Source: Candidatus Pacearchaeota archaeon
GTDB taxonomy: Archaea > Nanobdellota > Nanobdellia > Pacearchaeales > GW2011-AR1
Length of the DNA stretch: 64,000 bases
Assembly: GCA_018221285.1 (NCBI GenBank)
Contig: JAAOYJ010000003.1
Location: forward strand, 151,030-215,029
Direction of reading: 5' to 3'
Part shown: in pieces, positions 47,627-56,495 of the stretch
Layout of the letters: every line of letters starts with the position of its first letter
How positions within the stretch are numbered: position 1 is the stretch's first letter
Program-made: the position numbers and the translations under genes
Notes under the pieces: generated by a model
Seen by the model: the letters and a program-made list of their open reading frames with translations, nothing else
Database searches by the model: none
Told to the model about the DNA's origin: nothing

Positions 47627-49207
47627 ATGAAAAACAAAACACTTTCATTGATGACTTTAACGATTTTATCGTTGGTAATGCTAGTTAGTTTTGCTAGTGC
47701 TGCAGCTTTAGAATTAGATTTAGTCTCTGCGCCAACAACAGTGGAGGCAGGAAGCACAGTTACAGTAACATTCAATCTTTCAGCTCCTGATGCAACAGTT
47801 GATTATGATGTATTGGTTTGGACTGGAAGTTCTTCAAATGTTGGAACATGGACAACTCTTCCTACAATTACCTCAATTGATATCGGACAAACAATCCCAA
47901 ACTTGGTTGCCGTTCTAACTGTTCCTGAATCTGCTTCTGGGACTATTACTGCAGTAATCGATTTGCAGAGTGAAACTTCTGCTGACGCACAATTAAGCGT
48001 ACCTACAATTACAATAACTCAACCTGACAGACCAGACGAAATCACAGAATGTATCTTAGTAGGAGACAATGGAAACTTGGAACTTACACTTGAGGATATT
48101 AAAGTTGATAAAGGATTCGGTGACGATGAGGAATGGTTTCCTCTTGATACAATTGAATTTGAAGTTGAAGTAGAAAACAAAGGGGACGAAAAGATAAAAG
48201 ATATTGCAGTAAGCTGGGGATTATATGATGAGGATAATGATGACTGGATTATAGATGATGAAGAGAGCGATTTTAATCTTAAAGATGGAGACGATGATAC
48301 ACTAATTATCACTTTCGAATTAGATGATCCAAGTGATTATGAAGACACTTCAAACTATGTATTCTATGTATGGGCAGAAGGAGAAGACACAGAACTTGAT
48401 GAAAACACTTGTGTAAGTACTTCAGAAGATATTGAAGTTATCAACGACGAAGCATTCTTGATAATGGCAGATTTCGAATACTTAGACACAGCTTCATGTG
48501 GAGATAGTGTGCCTGTTTCAGCAGAAATCTGGAATGTAGGAGATGAAGACCATGAAGAGGTTTCAGTAGTTATTTACAATAACGAATTAGGATATTCACA
48601 AATAGTAGAAGTTGGAGACGTAGATGGTTACGATAATGTGGCTTTTAATGTAGTATTAGAAATGCCAAGCGATGCAACTGAAAAAACATATCCTTTCAAG
48701 TTTGAAATTAGAGACGAAGACAATGATGTTTTCGAGAACGATTTTGATGACGATGAATCAATATTTACTGTTAATCTAAAAGTAGAAGGATGTGCTGTTG
48801 CCCAAACAGCTTCAGTTTCTGCAAGCCTAGAATCTGGAGGAAAAGCAGGAAAACCATTAGTAATCAAATCTACTGTTATAAACACAGCAGACGAAGCAGT
48901 TACTTACACTGTTAACGCAGCAAGTTATACTGAATGGGCAGATTCAGCAAGTGTTGATCAAGGGACTTTCACACTTCCAGCAGGAAACTCAAAAGATGTT
49001 TTAATCACATTCGATGTAACTAAAGATGCTTCAGGTACAAAGTTCTTTGATTTAGAAGTAGTCTCTGAAAACGAATTGGTTACAACTCAACCAGTCTCAG
49101 TACAGATTGAGGGAAGCTCAAGCAATTATATATGGTTACTTGGAGTTCTAATCGCAGTTCTTGTTGTAGCAATCATAATCGTTGCAATGAGATTAGCACG
49201 AAGATAA
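47627..49207 (+). CDS. Anchored surface protein with adhesion-type repeats
   Basis: 526 residues. Signal peptide (MKNKTLSLMTLTILSLVMLV then SFASAA), four or five beta-sandwich domains of the APHP/CARDB sort (FEVEVENKGDEKIKDIAVSW, VSAEIWNVGDEDHEEVSVV, IKSTVINTADEAVTYTV), a very acidic middle, and a C-terminal membrane helix after SSSNYIWLLG with basic end MRLARR. This end could be an archaeosortase target (49547). TTTATAAACC box 26 nt upstream. Confidence 0.8.
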   Translation: MKNKTLSLMTLTILSLVMLVSFASAAALELDLVSAPTTVEAGSTVTVTFNLSAPDATVDYDVLVWTGSSSNVGTWTTLPTITSIDIGQTIPNLVAVLTVPESASGTITAVIDLQSETSADAQLSVPTITITQPDRPDEITECILVGDNGNLELTLEDIKVDKGFGDDEEWFPLDTIEFEVEVENKGDEKIKDIAVSWGLYDEDNDDWIIDDEESDFNLKDGDDDTLIITFELDDPSDYEDTSNYVFYVWAEGEDTELDENTCVSTSEDIEVINDEAFLIMADFEYLDTASCGDSVPVSAEIWNVGDEDHEEVSVVIYNNELGYSQIVEVGDVDGYDNVAFNVVLEMPSDATEKTYPFKFEIRDEDNDVFENDFDDDESIFTVNLKVEGCAVAQTASVSASLESGGKAGKPLVIKSTVINTADEAVTYTVNAASYTEWADSASVDQGTFTLPAGNSKDVLITFDVTKDASGTKFFDLEVVSENELVTTQPVSVQIEGSSSNYIWLLGVLIAVLVVAIIIVAMRLARR

Positions 49208-49215
49208 TTCTTAAA

Positions 49216-49452
49216 ATGCCTCTCAAACAATTTGCTTGCCCAAGATTAAACATCCATTATTCTAAAAAAGGTGTTAACCAAACATTGCAAGTTCCTTATA
49301 CTTATGCAGAGGCAAATTCGGAAATCTTTTTGACAAGTGGGAAAACAATTGAAACAAGGAGCGTAGGATGTGATGAATATGATAATGGAACTAAATCATG
49401 CAATTTAGATAAGCGAGCATGCGTTCTTGACGATTTAAAAGATTTAAAATAA
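49216..49452 (+). CDS. Small cysteine-containing protein
   Basis: 78 residues from ATG 49216 (MPLKQFACPRLNIHYSKKG), 8 nt after the surface protein; the track start overlaps that gene. Four cysteines (ACPRL, GCDEYD, SCNLDKRACV). Likely cotranscribed. Not recognised. Confidence 0.6.
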   Translation: MPLKQFACPRLNIHYSKKGVNQTLQVPYTYAEANSEIFLTSGKTIETRSVGCDEYDNGTKSCNLDKRACVLDDLKDLK

Positions 49453-49454
49453 AC

Positions 49455-49505
49455 TTTTTCATTATCAACTCCCTAAATCTCACAAGTAAACTTGTGAGCT
49501 ATTTT
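49455..49505 (+). repeat. Promoter-proximal palindromic repeat, copy 4
   Basis: TTTTTCATTATCAACTCCCT then the perfect 9-bp palindrome CTCACAAGT-AA-ACTTGTGAG (49479-49498) and CTAT. Same frame of flanks as copies 1-3 but with a different stem sequence. Upstream of the archaeosortase promoter (ATTTAAACC). Confidence 0.65.
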
Positions 49506-49546
49506 ATCACACAAATTCATTTAAACCCTTTTCCATTTTATCTTTT

Positions 49547-50107
49547 ATGGATGAGAAATCAAAGAAACAATTACTAGATTTCTTAGGGAGATATTTAATC
49601 CTAATCTTGATCGCACTACCGAATCTTTACCTTTTTTATTTGATCTTCACCCCTTTAACACTTTACCCTGTGTATTTCATTCTTAATTCATTCCTTGATT
49701 GTTCTCTAGCAGATAATGTAATTATTGTCTCCGGCTGCTTCCCAATAGAAATAATTAACGCCTGTGTTGCAGGGGCGGCATATTACCTGCTATTAGCACT
49801 TAATCTGGCCACTCCGAAAATAAAACTAAGAAAAAGAATCAACCTAATAATCTTCTCTTTTACATCCTTCCTAGTCCTAAACATCATAAGAATACTTCTC
49901 CTGAGCCTCTTATTCGTCTCAGAATCACTCTGGTTCGACTTTCTCCATAAATCCCTATGGTATCTACTAAGCATCCTTTTTGTAGCTGGAATCTGGTTCG
50001 CAGGAGTAAAAATATTCAAGATAAAAGAAATACCTTTCTACTCAGACTTTTTATCTCTCTACAAGAAATCTCATTTAAAGAAAGTTAATAACTCCCAAAG
50101 TCCCTAA
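49547..50107 (+). CDS. Archaeosortase-like transpeptidase
   Basis: 186 residues, about six membrane helices. The exosortase/archaeosortase pattern is visible: a cysteine followed by AGAAYY (INACVAGAAYYLLLAL), an arginine in LVLNIIRILLLS, and a histidine in WFDFLHKSLWY. These form the Cys-Arg-His triad thought to cleave and anchor proteins at a C-terminal sorting signal. The form resembles the group described from Pacearchaeota. The surface protein at 47627 is a candidate target. Confidence 0.75.
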   Translation: MDEKSKKQLLDFLGRYLILILIALPNLYLFYLIFTPLTLYPVYFILNSFLDCSLADNVIIVSGCFPIEIINACVAGAAYYLLLALNLATPKIKLRKRINLIIFSFTSFLVLNIIRILLLSLLFVSESLWFDFLHKSLWYLLSILFVAGIWFAGVKIFKIKEIPFYSDFLSLYKKSHLKKVNNSQSP

Positions 50108-50551
50108 TAATATCAAAATCCCTGCAATTAAAATCCCTGCACTTATTGCTAATATGCTCTTTTTCCTATCCAAACCCAATAACCACGAAACAAGGCAGCC
50201 AGACCATGCCCCTGTCCCAGGAAGAGGAACTCCTACAAACAAAACCAATGCAAGAAATCCTAAAGAACTATAATTCCCTTTAAATTTATCAACCCTCTTT
50301 TGAAAGACTCCAAGATACTTCTCAAATAATCTTTTGTAAATCCCAACCCTCATAAAAACACTATGGAGGTGATCCAGAAAATAAAACACAAAAAAGATTA
50401 GAATTATATTCACTAGAACTATTGGTAAGAAAGCAAATATCACTGGAATACCATTGTCTATCGCATAAACAACCCCTAATGGCAACCCAACTCTTAATTC
50501 TGTCACAGGAAGAACAGTAAGAATCAACGCATAAAGAAGCCTTAAATCCAT
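50075..50551 (-). CDS. Small multidrug export family membrane protein (COG2426-like)
   Basis: 158 residues from ATG 50551 (MDLRLLYALILTVLPVTEL). Four membrane helices and the motifs ELRVGLPLGVVYAI and FVGVPLPGTGAWSGCLVSW, characteristic of the Sm_multidrug_ex family. The drug role of the family is not well established. Starts 1 nt after the next gene and overlaps the archaeosortase end by 33 bp on the other strand. Confidence 0.85.
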   Translation of the reverse strand: MDLRLLYALILTVLPVTELRVGLPLGVVYAIDNGIPVIFAFLPIVLVNIILIFFVFYFLDHLHSVFMRVGIYKRLFEKYLGVFQKRVDKFKGNYSSLGFLALVLFVGVPLPGTGAWSGCLVSWLLGLDRKKSILAISAGILIAGILILLGTLGVINFL

Positions 50552-50552
50552 T

Positions 50553-51266
50553 TTATATCTTACCCTGAATATCAATAAACGTTTCAACCATGAACCTTTC
50601 AGTGCCCTCAAGAATCTCACAATTTGCAACATTTATTTCATAACATGCAGGCCCGATTTCCTTAATCTCTGTAGAGTTCCCTTGTTGGATTCTTACAAAC
50701 ATATATTCTTTATTCTCACTACAACTCGCATTCTCATCTCTAAGAACAGGAACCCGTATGAATTCATAAAGTTTCACTAAATTTGCAATAGCAATCATAC
50801 CATCTCCATCACAATTAAATTCTTCAGTTAGATTAATCACAAGATTCTTCGGGAGATCAAACTCTCCCTCAAAAGGAACATCTTCCAATTTCCGCGGATC
50901 CTTTCTAAGGAAAAAATTATAATCTACTTTCCTTCCTTGATACATTGCAGGAATAGTTGTTCTATAGAAAACCAACTCCCCTTCTTTTACAACATCAAAT
51001 TTAACTCCTTCATATTCAAAATGCCTGATAGAATCAACTGCAAAATAACCTCCAATAAATAAAATTATTATCACCCCCAACACAAGTAAGATATTTCCCA
51101 ATAATCTGTTATGGTGGTCAATTTGCTTTTTAGTTGTAGGTTTCGATTCCATTGGCTTACCACAGGTTCTTATTATTTTCTCTTTCCCATCCTTTCCTTC
51201 AACTTCAAAAACCTCGCAGATTTCTTCCTTTTTCTTTGATTGTTCTTTCTTAGTTTTTTTTGCCAT
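50553..51266 (-). CDS. Single-pass membrane protein, paralogue of the next
   Basis: 237 residues from ATG 51266 (MAKKTKKEQSKKKEEICEVF). Cytosolic lysine-rich head, one membrane helix (LLVLGVIIILFIGGYFAV), and an extracytoplasmic beta-type domain with FEYEGVKFDVVKEGEL and four cysteines. Similar layout to 51271-51867. Unknown function. Confidence 0.68.
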   Translation of the reverse strand: MAKKTKKEQSKKKEEICEVFEVEGKDGKEKIIRTCGKPMESKPTTKKQIDHHNRLLGNILLVLGVIIILFIGGYFAVDSIRHFEYEGVKFDVVKEGELVFYRTTIPAMYQGRKVDYNFFLRKDPRKLEDVPFEGEFDLPKNLVINLTEEFNCDGDGMIAIANLVKLYEFIRVPVLRDENASCSENKEYMFVRIQQGNSTEIKEIGPACYEINVANCEILEGTERFMVETFIDIQGKI

Positions 51267-51270
51267 TTTA

Positions 51271-51867
51271 TTATTCAATTCCTAACACTTTAAATAAGTA
51301 TTTGTCAACCAACTTTATTAAGTTTTCCCTTTCACCGTCGATAAAAACACAATTATCCTCCTGGATTATTCTTGATTCATTACTTTCTCTAATTATAATA
51401 AAATTATTCTCACAAGTTTTTACTGGCAAATCTCCTTCACATTCTTCCAGACAAGCACCCTGCATCCTTTGAACAATTTGATTAAAATCCGGATGAAGAT
51501 TTCTATAAAGTTCCCACTTAGCATTCTCATCTTCAGATAAAACATAAAGTGGTTGCCCAGAGTACTGGTTCAAAGGACTTATGTCTTCACTTATATTTAC
51601 TGATTCATTGAATTTTATTTCCGCCGGATTATTACTAAAAAGAAATTGAAAACTCCCAATATCTGAAACCCAAAAACCATTCTGGTTCACAAACTCAAAC
51701 CCGTTATAGGTAACCTCCCTAATTCCATTTTCTTCATCATCCCTAAACGAATTAACAATAATCCCAAATACACTCCCAAACATTATTAGGATTAAAAAAC
51801 CTCCCAAGAGAAATTGATTTCTTTTCGCACGTTTCGCTTGATCTTTTTTTGTAGTAAGTTTTTTCAT
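51271..51867 (-). CDS. Single-pass membrane protein, paralogue of the previous
   Basis: 198 residues. Basic start (MKKLTTKKDQAKRAKRN), one membrane helix, then VTYNGFEFVNQNGFWV and a C-terminal cysteine-containing domain (ACLEECEGDLPVKTCENN). The pattern EYEGVKF / TYNGFEF followed by a cysteine-rich end suggests duplication with the gene at 50553. TTTTTATACC box upstream. Confidence 0.68.
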   Translation of the reverse strand: MKKLTTKKDQAKRAKRNQFLLGGFLILIMFGSVFGIIVNSFRDDEENGIREVTYNGFEFVNQNGFWVSDIGSFQFLFSNNPAEIKFNESVNISEDISPLNQYSGQPLYVLSEDENAKWELYRNLHPDFNQIVQRMQGACLEECEGDLPVKTCENNFIIIRESNESRIIQEDNCVFIDGERENLIKLVDKYLFKVLGIE

Positions 51868-51926
51868 GAAGTAAGTTATTGAATGAGGTATAAAAAGATT
51901 ACTCTACGAGACTCTCGTCCTGTAGT

Positions 51927-51963
51927 TAAAAAAAGAAAAAAAAAGAAAGGGGATAAAATCCCC
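51927..51963 (-). terminator. Hairpin plus T-run terminator of the S-layer gene
   Basis: On the minus strand, GGGGAT-TTT-ATCCCC is followed by TTTCTTTTTTTTTCTTTTTTT. A perfect 6-bp stem with a T-run just after the S-layer stop, the form of an intrinsic terminator. A second hairpin ACGAG-ACT-CTCGT lies beyond it. The lone clear terminator of this sort that I noticed. Confidence 0.75.
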
Positions 51964-51979
51964 AATAAAATATTTTGAC

Positions 51980-54649
51980 TTATGCAGTCGCTGTAACCAT
52001 TGTAGCGGTTGTAGCTGTCGAACCTAAATACTCTTTACTTGTATCAACTGATTGAGTTGTCAAGAATTTAGCAGCATTTACAGTATCCGCAGCATCGTAA
52101 CCCGCAACTAATAAAGCAACCTTGCTAGTAACACTTGAACTAGTGTAACCTTTAATCAGGAATTGTCCTGATCCGGCTCCAGTTAATTCTGTGAATCTAG
52201 CACCACATGCTGCCTCACCTACTAAGCTAGCAGCAGCTGAATTAATACAGCTTCCACCAATAACAACTAGGTTCTTCGTAGCAACTGAGCTAACTTCACT
52301 ATCCTTTACAAGAACTTCTCCAAGAGGAGTCGCTGTACTTCCAGAAGCACCTGCCGTAATTGAAGCTTCTGCTTCTGCTACATATACCTGTGCATGAACT
52401 TGCTCATCAGGATAATTAATCTCTACAGTATTCTGGTCAGTGGTTGATTTATCTGTGTCAATAACTGTTCCCCACTTATCCATTGTAGCATAGACATCAT
52501 CATCTGTAGCTTCTCTTTGAATCTCATTCCAATCAGTATATGCCGCATTGTTATTCCAAGTTGTTTCAACTTCTTGAACTCCTAGTAAATCTGTTGTAGT
52601 AGATTTCACTTCCATCTCAACAATCAATGCTTCATATTGATTCTCTTTATCTTCTTCTTCGAAGATAACAACTGCTGGAAACTTTTGAGTTGCAGATTCT
52701 GCAGCATCAAGTAAGTAGATAAATGTTTCATTGTCTGTTCCATATGAAGAGAATCTATACTTCAACTGTCCAATTGTAATATCATCGTCTTCAGTAGCAG
52801 TTGTATTGTGTATAACAGCACTTCCTCCTTGAACAGTAAGATTCCATAAAGAATCTGCTATTCCCGCATCATTATTATGGATAGTCTCAATATATGTATA
52901 TCCGTCCCCATCAGGAAGATAGAGTCTTGTCAAATCAGTTGCAGAATTTCCAGTTGGATTTACAAAAGAAAGATTCCGTGGCGCATAAAATCCAACATTT
53001 GCTCCCTTAGAAGTTTCAATTGTTGGGTATAACACTAACTGGGCATATTCTGTTGTTGTATCTGGATAATCCAAAATCACATAATCTGCACCTTCTGCAG
53101 TTTTATCATGGTATGCAACAGTATAAGTTTTTCCACCTACAACCAAATCACCAGCACCTTCACTAGTAACGGTTACTTTATATTCATCTCTTTCAGCAGC
53201 AGATCTTGGATCAAAAGCATCTCTAAAGACAATATCATCGTTTGTTGTATCAGAATCATTACTAAATGAAGAGAACTCAAGAAGATAACCTTCAGCTTCA
53301 TTACCTACCATAACATATTGAGATATGTTAATCTTTTCACCTTCAAGAACATGGATGATATCTTTTCCAGAATCACCTGAGTCTCCTAATCTTGCACTCG
53401 CTGAATCATTGTAAAGCCAATTAACTTTTTTAGTGTGGCCTGAATGCGTTGTCATCTCAATGGTCGCCTTATCCCCTCCTGCAGCAGCAACACTTATTGT
53501 TTCTCTGTTATCATCAGAATACATTGAAGAGAAGTCAATCTTTATTGTGCCGAAAACAGGGTCTACAAAACTTTCACCTGCAACAAGAGCATCTTTATCA
53601 GAGTCATCTGGAACAACACTTATTACAAAACCAGTTGAGATCCCCCAATCTGTTCCACCATATGATACAAGAGTTCCGTCAATACTTGATTCATCAGAAC
53701 CAACTTTTACCTTATTTCCATCATCTAAAAGTATTTTGTTTGCCCCAACAGTAACTTGTGCAGTTAATCTGTTTGTAGCAGTATCTTCATCAGCCAAATC
53801 AATCGCAATGTCAATACCTTGAACTTTTTTAGATGCGTCCTCGTTAATCTCTTTAGTTTGAGATGCTCCTGTACTATCCGTTACTTTAATAGTCGCGGCA
53901 GTATCTGATGCTCCAGAAAGTTCAATAGTATATGTCTCATCCTCAACTGTTACAGTCGTGGATGTTGGGTCACTTCCACCTACCGATAATGCAACTGTTT
54001 CAGAAGATTCATATAGGTAAAGCTTTGTACCAGTAGTTCCTGCTCCAACAGTATATTGTTTACCAAACAAATTCAATGTTTCACCAATAGAATCTGTGTG
54101 GTTTAAAGCAACATTTTGATCAAATGTAACAGTCATATTATACATCGCACTTGCAACAGAAGTTCCTGTTGAAAAAGCAGCAATAGGATCATCATCACTT
54201 GTAGGATGATTGTTAAACTCTAAAATTGGAGTCGGAGTCATTGCAATTGTTTGTGTATAATCAGCAGCAACATTCCCTTCAAAATCACCATCTGCCAAAA
54301 CAGTTGGTAATTCTGTATCAGTCAATGTTGTTCTAACATTATTCATACTTGTGTTCATATATATTTTAGATGAACTTGTGAATAATGCAAAAGCTTCACC
54401 ACTAACACTTGTACTTGTCTCACTACTTGATGTTCCTAAAGAAGACTGAAGATTTGTTTGAATGTTTCCTGCTTGAAGTATATCTAATGTGGATACTCCT
54501 TCTCCAGTACCATATACAATTGCCACATCTGCGTTACTTCCTACAACGAAAGGTGTAGGATAGTTTGCTGCAGCAGCAAATCCGAGTGTACTTACTAGCA
54601 TAGCTCCGCTAGCTAATAGCGAAACCACTTTTCTAAATTTTAATTTCAT
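51980..54649 (-). CDS. S-layer protein
   Basis: 889 residues. Signal peptide (MKLKFRKVVSLLASGAMLVS then TLGFAAAA), an N-terminal S-layer segment (VVGSNADVAIVYGTGEGVSTLD), a long Thr/Asp/Ala-rich beta body, and a C-terminal part with KNLVVIGGSCINSAAASLVG and LLVAGYDAADTVNAAKFLTT. That end pattern (VVIGGPC-like, then YDAADT) is found in archaeal S-layer N/C domains. Forms the outer protein lattice. Preceded by AAGGAGG and a long leader. Confidence 0.85.
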   Translation of the reverse strand: MKLKFRKVVSLLASGAMLVSTLGFAAAANYPTPFVVGSNADVAIVYGTGEGVSTLDILQAGNIQTNLQSSLGTSSSETSTSVSGEAFALFTSSSKIYMNTSMNNVRTTLTDTELPTVLADGDFEGNVAADYTQTIAMTPTPILEFNNHPTSDDDPIAAFSTGTSVASAMYNMTVTFDQNVALNHTDSIGETLNLFGKQYTVGAGTTGTKLYLYESSETVALSVGGSDPTSTTVTVEDETYTIELSGASDTAATIKVTDSTGASQTKEINEDASKKVQGIDIAIDLADEDTATNRLTAQVTVGANKILLDDGNKVKVGSDESSIDGTLVSYGGTDWGISTGFVISVVPDDSDKDALVAGESFVDPVFGTIKIDFSSMYSDDNRETISVAAAGGDKATIEMTTHSGHTKKVNWLYNDSASARLGDSGDSGKDIIHVLEGEKINISQYVMVGNEAEGYLLEFSSFSNDSDTTNDDIVFRDAFDPRSAAERDEYKVTVTSEGAGDLVVGGKTYTVAYHDKTAEGADYVILDYPDTTTEYAQLVLYPTIETSKGANVGFYAPRNLSFVNPTGNSATDLTRLYLPDGDGYTYIETIHNNDAGIADSLWNLTVQGGSAVIHNTTATEDDDITIGQLKYRFSSYGTDNETFIYLLDAAESATQKFPAVVIFEEEDKENQYEALIVEMEVKSTTTDLLGVQEVETTWNNNAAYTDWNEIQREATDDDVYATMDKWGTVIDTDKSTTDQNTVEINYPDEQVHAQVYVAEAEASITAGASGSTATPLGEVLVKDSEVSSVATKNLVVIGGSCINSAAASLVGEAACGARFTELTGAGSGQFLIKGYTSSSVTSKVALLVAGYDAADTVNAAKFLTTQSVDTSKEYLGSTATTATMVTATA

Positions 54650-54862
54650 TAATTTTTAACCTCCTTTCAACTCTATAATTATGTTGTCTATGACAACCCT
54701 CTTCCAATTCAATAGTCATAGGGTAAGACCACTTCATTGGATGAACATGATTTGTTGTTTTCACCATTTTGTTTGTAATTACGAGAACTTGTGTCCTCTT
54801 CTTATACCCTATAAGAACGCTCGAAAGCGTACAATTCAATATAATTTTTACTTTAAAAAGAT
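54650..54862 (-). promoter_or_regulatory. S-layer promoter and structured leader
   Basis: A TTTTTAAAG box (about 54851-54859) predicts an RNA start near 54829. The first 14 nt would fold as ACGCT-TTCG-AGCGT (54817-54830), a stable UUCG hairpin, and CTTATA-GGG-TATAAG follows (54801-54815). The leader is about 180 nt, ends in AGGAGG, and could encode a 44-codon frame from 54767 that overlaps the S-layer start. TAGGGTA-type motifs recur at 54718, 54806, 54886 and 54990. 54863-55038 is AT-rich with no gene. Confidence 0.5.
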
Positions 54863-55038
54863 TGCTATACTATTTTTCCTAATTTACCCTAAAAACAGTG
54901 TTTTTTAGGGGTTTACTTATAAAAGTTGTGTTATCACTAGATTATTAATACATATTTGCAATATTCTATAAACCATACATTTATTAACATAGGGTAATTA
55001 ATTATAATATATATTAAAATTAAATAGATATCTATAAA

Positions 55039-55057
55039 ATATATGTTAAACATATAT
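55039..55057 (+). promoter_or_regulatory. Candidate operator over a TATA box
   Basis: ATATATG-TTAAA-CATATAT, a 7-bp inverted repeat that covers the probable TATA of the following regulator gene. Self-repression by that winged-helix protein is plausible but not shown. Confidence 0.4.
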
Positions 55058-55082
55058 ACTAAGAAATAAACCATATAGTAAA

Positions 55083-55439
55083 ATGGCAAAAACAAAAACC
55101 AAAGTTAGGGAAATCACAATTACAGAATCCAAGGGAGCATTCTCTATTTTTAAGAAATCAAGAACAAAGAAAGACTATGATTTTTCAGGGGTTTTGGCTT
55201 TAAGGCAGCTTTTGAGTAATGAAAAGGCAAGGATTTTAGATGTGATAAAGAGAGAAAATCCTAAATCCATTTATGACCTGGCAAAAAGGCTTGGAAGAGG
55301 CTTCAAATCAGTAAATGATGACATAAAACTTCTAGAGAGATTCGGATTTATCGAGCTAATTGAGGAAAAAACCAAGAATAGGGTGCGGCATAGACCTGAA
55401 ATAATTGTAGATACAGTCACAATTCATCTGAAAATCTAG
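55083..55439 (+). CDS. Winged helix-turn-helix transcription regulator
   Basis: 118 residues. Basic start (MAKTKTKVREITITESKG), then NEKARILDVIKRENPKSIYD and LAKRLGRGFKSVNDDIKLLE, a classic MarR/ArsR-type winged helix. The C-terminus is beta-type (DTVTIHLKI). Similar proteins (COG4190-like) often control their own small operon. Divergent from the S-layer gene and convergent with the pilin-like cluster, so it may regulate either. Confidence 0.8.
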   Translation: MAKTKTKVREITITESKGAFSIFKKSRTKKDYDFSGVLALRQLLSNEKARILDVIKRENPKSIYDLAKRLGRGFKSVNDDIKLLERFGFIELIEEKTKNRVRHRPEIIVDTVTIHLKI

Positions 55440-55963
55440 TAATAAGCTGTAAAAAGTATGTCAATTCCTTTCAAATATTGAACAGCACCTTTTGAATTTC
55501 CAACCATCTCTCCTTCTTGAATAAGTAAGATTTCCTCATCATTTGAAAGAATTTTTAGTTCATATCCTTTAATTAGCCTATCTTCTCCAACTGGCCAGCT
55601 TTCAGCGAGAATCTCTCTAATAGTCGTATCTAAGACTTCACAAGTATCTCTATTATCTGAACACATTTCTCCATTCTTACATGCAGTTATTAATCTCCTT
55701 ATAGAATAATATACTGGCTCATAACCTTCAGCGCAATCTGTGGTATATTCTTTAAATGACTGAATAAAACTCTCAACTTCATAACTTTCAACAGCTTCTT
55801 TTTGAGGACTTCTCAGAGAAAATCCTATGAAAATAAGAAGAATCACTGTAACTATGATGACTATCATTGTGAATCCTATCATCTCCTCCTGTCCAGATTT
55901 ATTCTTGATAGCAAAGGAAATCTTTGATTTCCGCCCCTGTGCTCTTCTATTTATTTTTCTCAT
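55436..55963 (-). CDS. Pilin-like membrane-anchored protein (last of cluster)
   Basis: 175 residues. Basic leader ending KNKSGQEEMIGFTMIVIIVT resembles an archaeal class III (prepilin) signal: a GQ-type cleavage site, then a hydrophobic stem. The globular part has four cysteines (DCAEGY, ACKNGEMC, CEVLD). Overlaps the previous gene by ATGA. I infer a minor pilin-like subunit. Confidence 0.65.
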   Translation of the reverse strand: MRKINRRAQGRKSKISFAIKNKSGQEEMIGFTMIVIIVTVILLIFIGFSLRSPQKEAVESYEVESFIQSFKEYTTDCAEGYEPVYYSIRRLITACKNGEMCSDNRDTCEVLDTTIREILAESWPVGEDRLIKGYELKILSNDEEILLIQEGEMVGNSKGAVQYLKGIDILFTAYY

Positions 55964-56466
55964 TCGTAACTCACCATTATTTTAGCTAAATCACATTTAT
56001 CATAAACCTCTCCTTCAAACGCTTCCTTCCGACATAATGAAACAAAATTCGAATATTCTGCAGGAATATCCTCTGACTTCAAGTTTATAATATTACAATT
56101 AGGATAATTCCCACGAATGCATTCAACATCTCCCCTGGGGTAAATCTTTCTTACTTCAATATTAGTTCCCTTCCCCCAGAAATCAGAATATTTGTCTATG
56201 TTATCCTTTAACACCATAACCTTGTCAGCATCAACACAATTCACCTTCCCACTTTCAAAAGCTTCTCCACAAGAAAATTCAGGAGAGTTTGCAATCTTTG
56301 TTACCAACAACAATGCATTTTTCTCCTCCAAGATGCTTGCCGATTCCTGTAATCCTGAAAACTTAACAACTACCACAAACATGCCAACTAAAGCAAAAAA
56401 TAGTGTAACCGCCATTAACATAAATGCCATTTGCTGTATCTTCAATTGTGCTTTTTTATCTTTCAT
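55960..56466 (-). CDS. Pilin-like membrane-anchored protein
   Basis: 168 residues. MKDKKAQLKIQQMAFMLMAV has the KKAQ site and hydrophobic helix of a pilin-like N-terminus. Six cysteines (SCGEAF, NCVDAD, ECIRGNYPNC, LCRKE, KCDLAK) suggest extracytoplasmic disulfides. Fourth gene of the five-gene cluster. Confidence 0.65.
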   Translation of the reverse strand: MKDKKAQLKIQQMAFMLMAVTLFFALVGMFVVVVKFSGLQESASILEEKNALLLVTKIANSPEFSCGEAFESGKVNCVDADKVMVLKDNIDKYSDFWGKGTNIEVRKIYPRGDVECIRGNYPNCNIINLKSEDIPAEYSNFVSLCRKEAFEGEVYDKCDLAKIMVSYE

Positions 56467-56495
56467 TTTATTCTATACGATTTCCCATAATTTAT

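Noticed and set aside
54633-54839. 68-codon ORF in the S-layer leader
   Set aside because: It overlaps the S-layer start and is better explained as the untranslated leader; composition is not clearly protein-like. I only mention the internal 44-codon frame.
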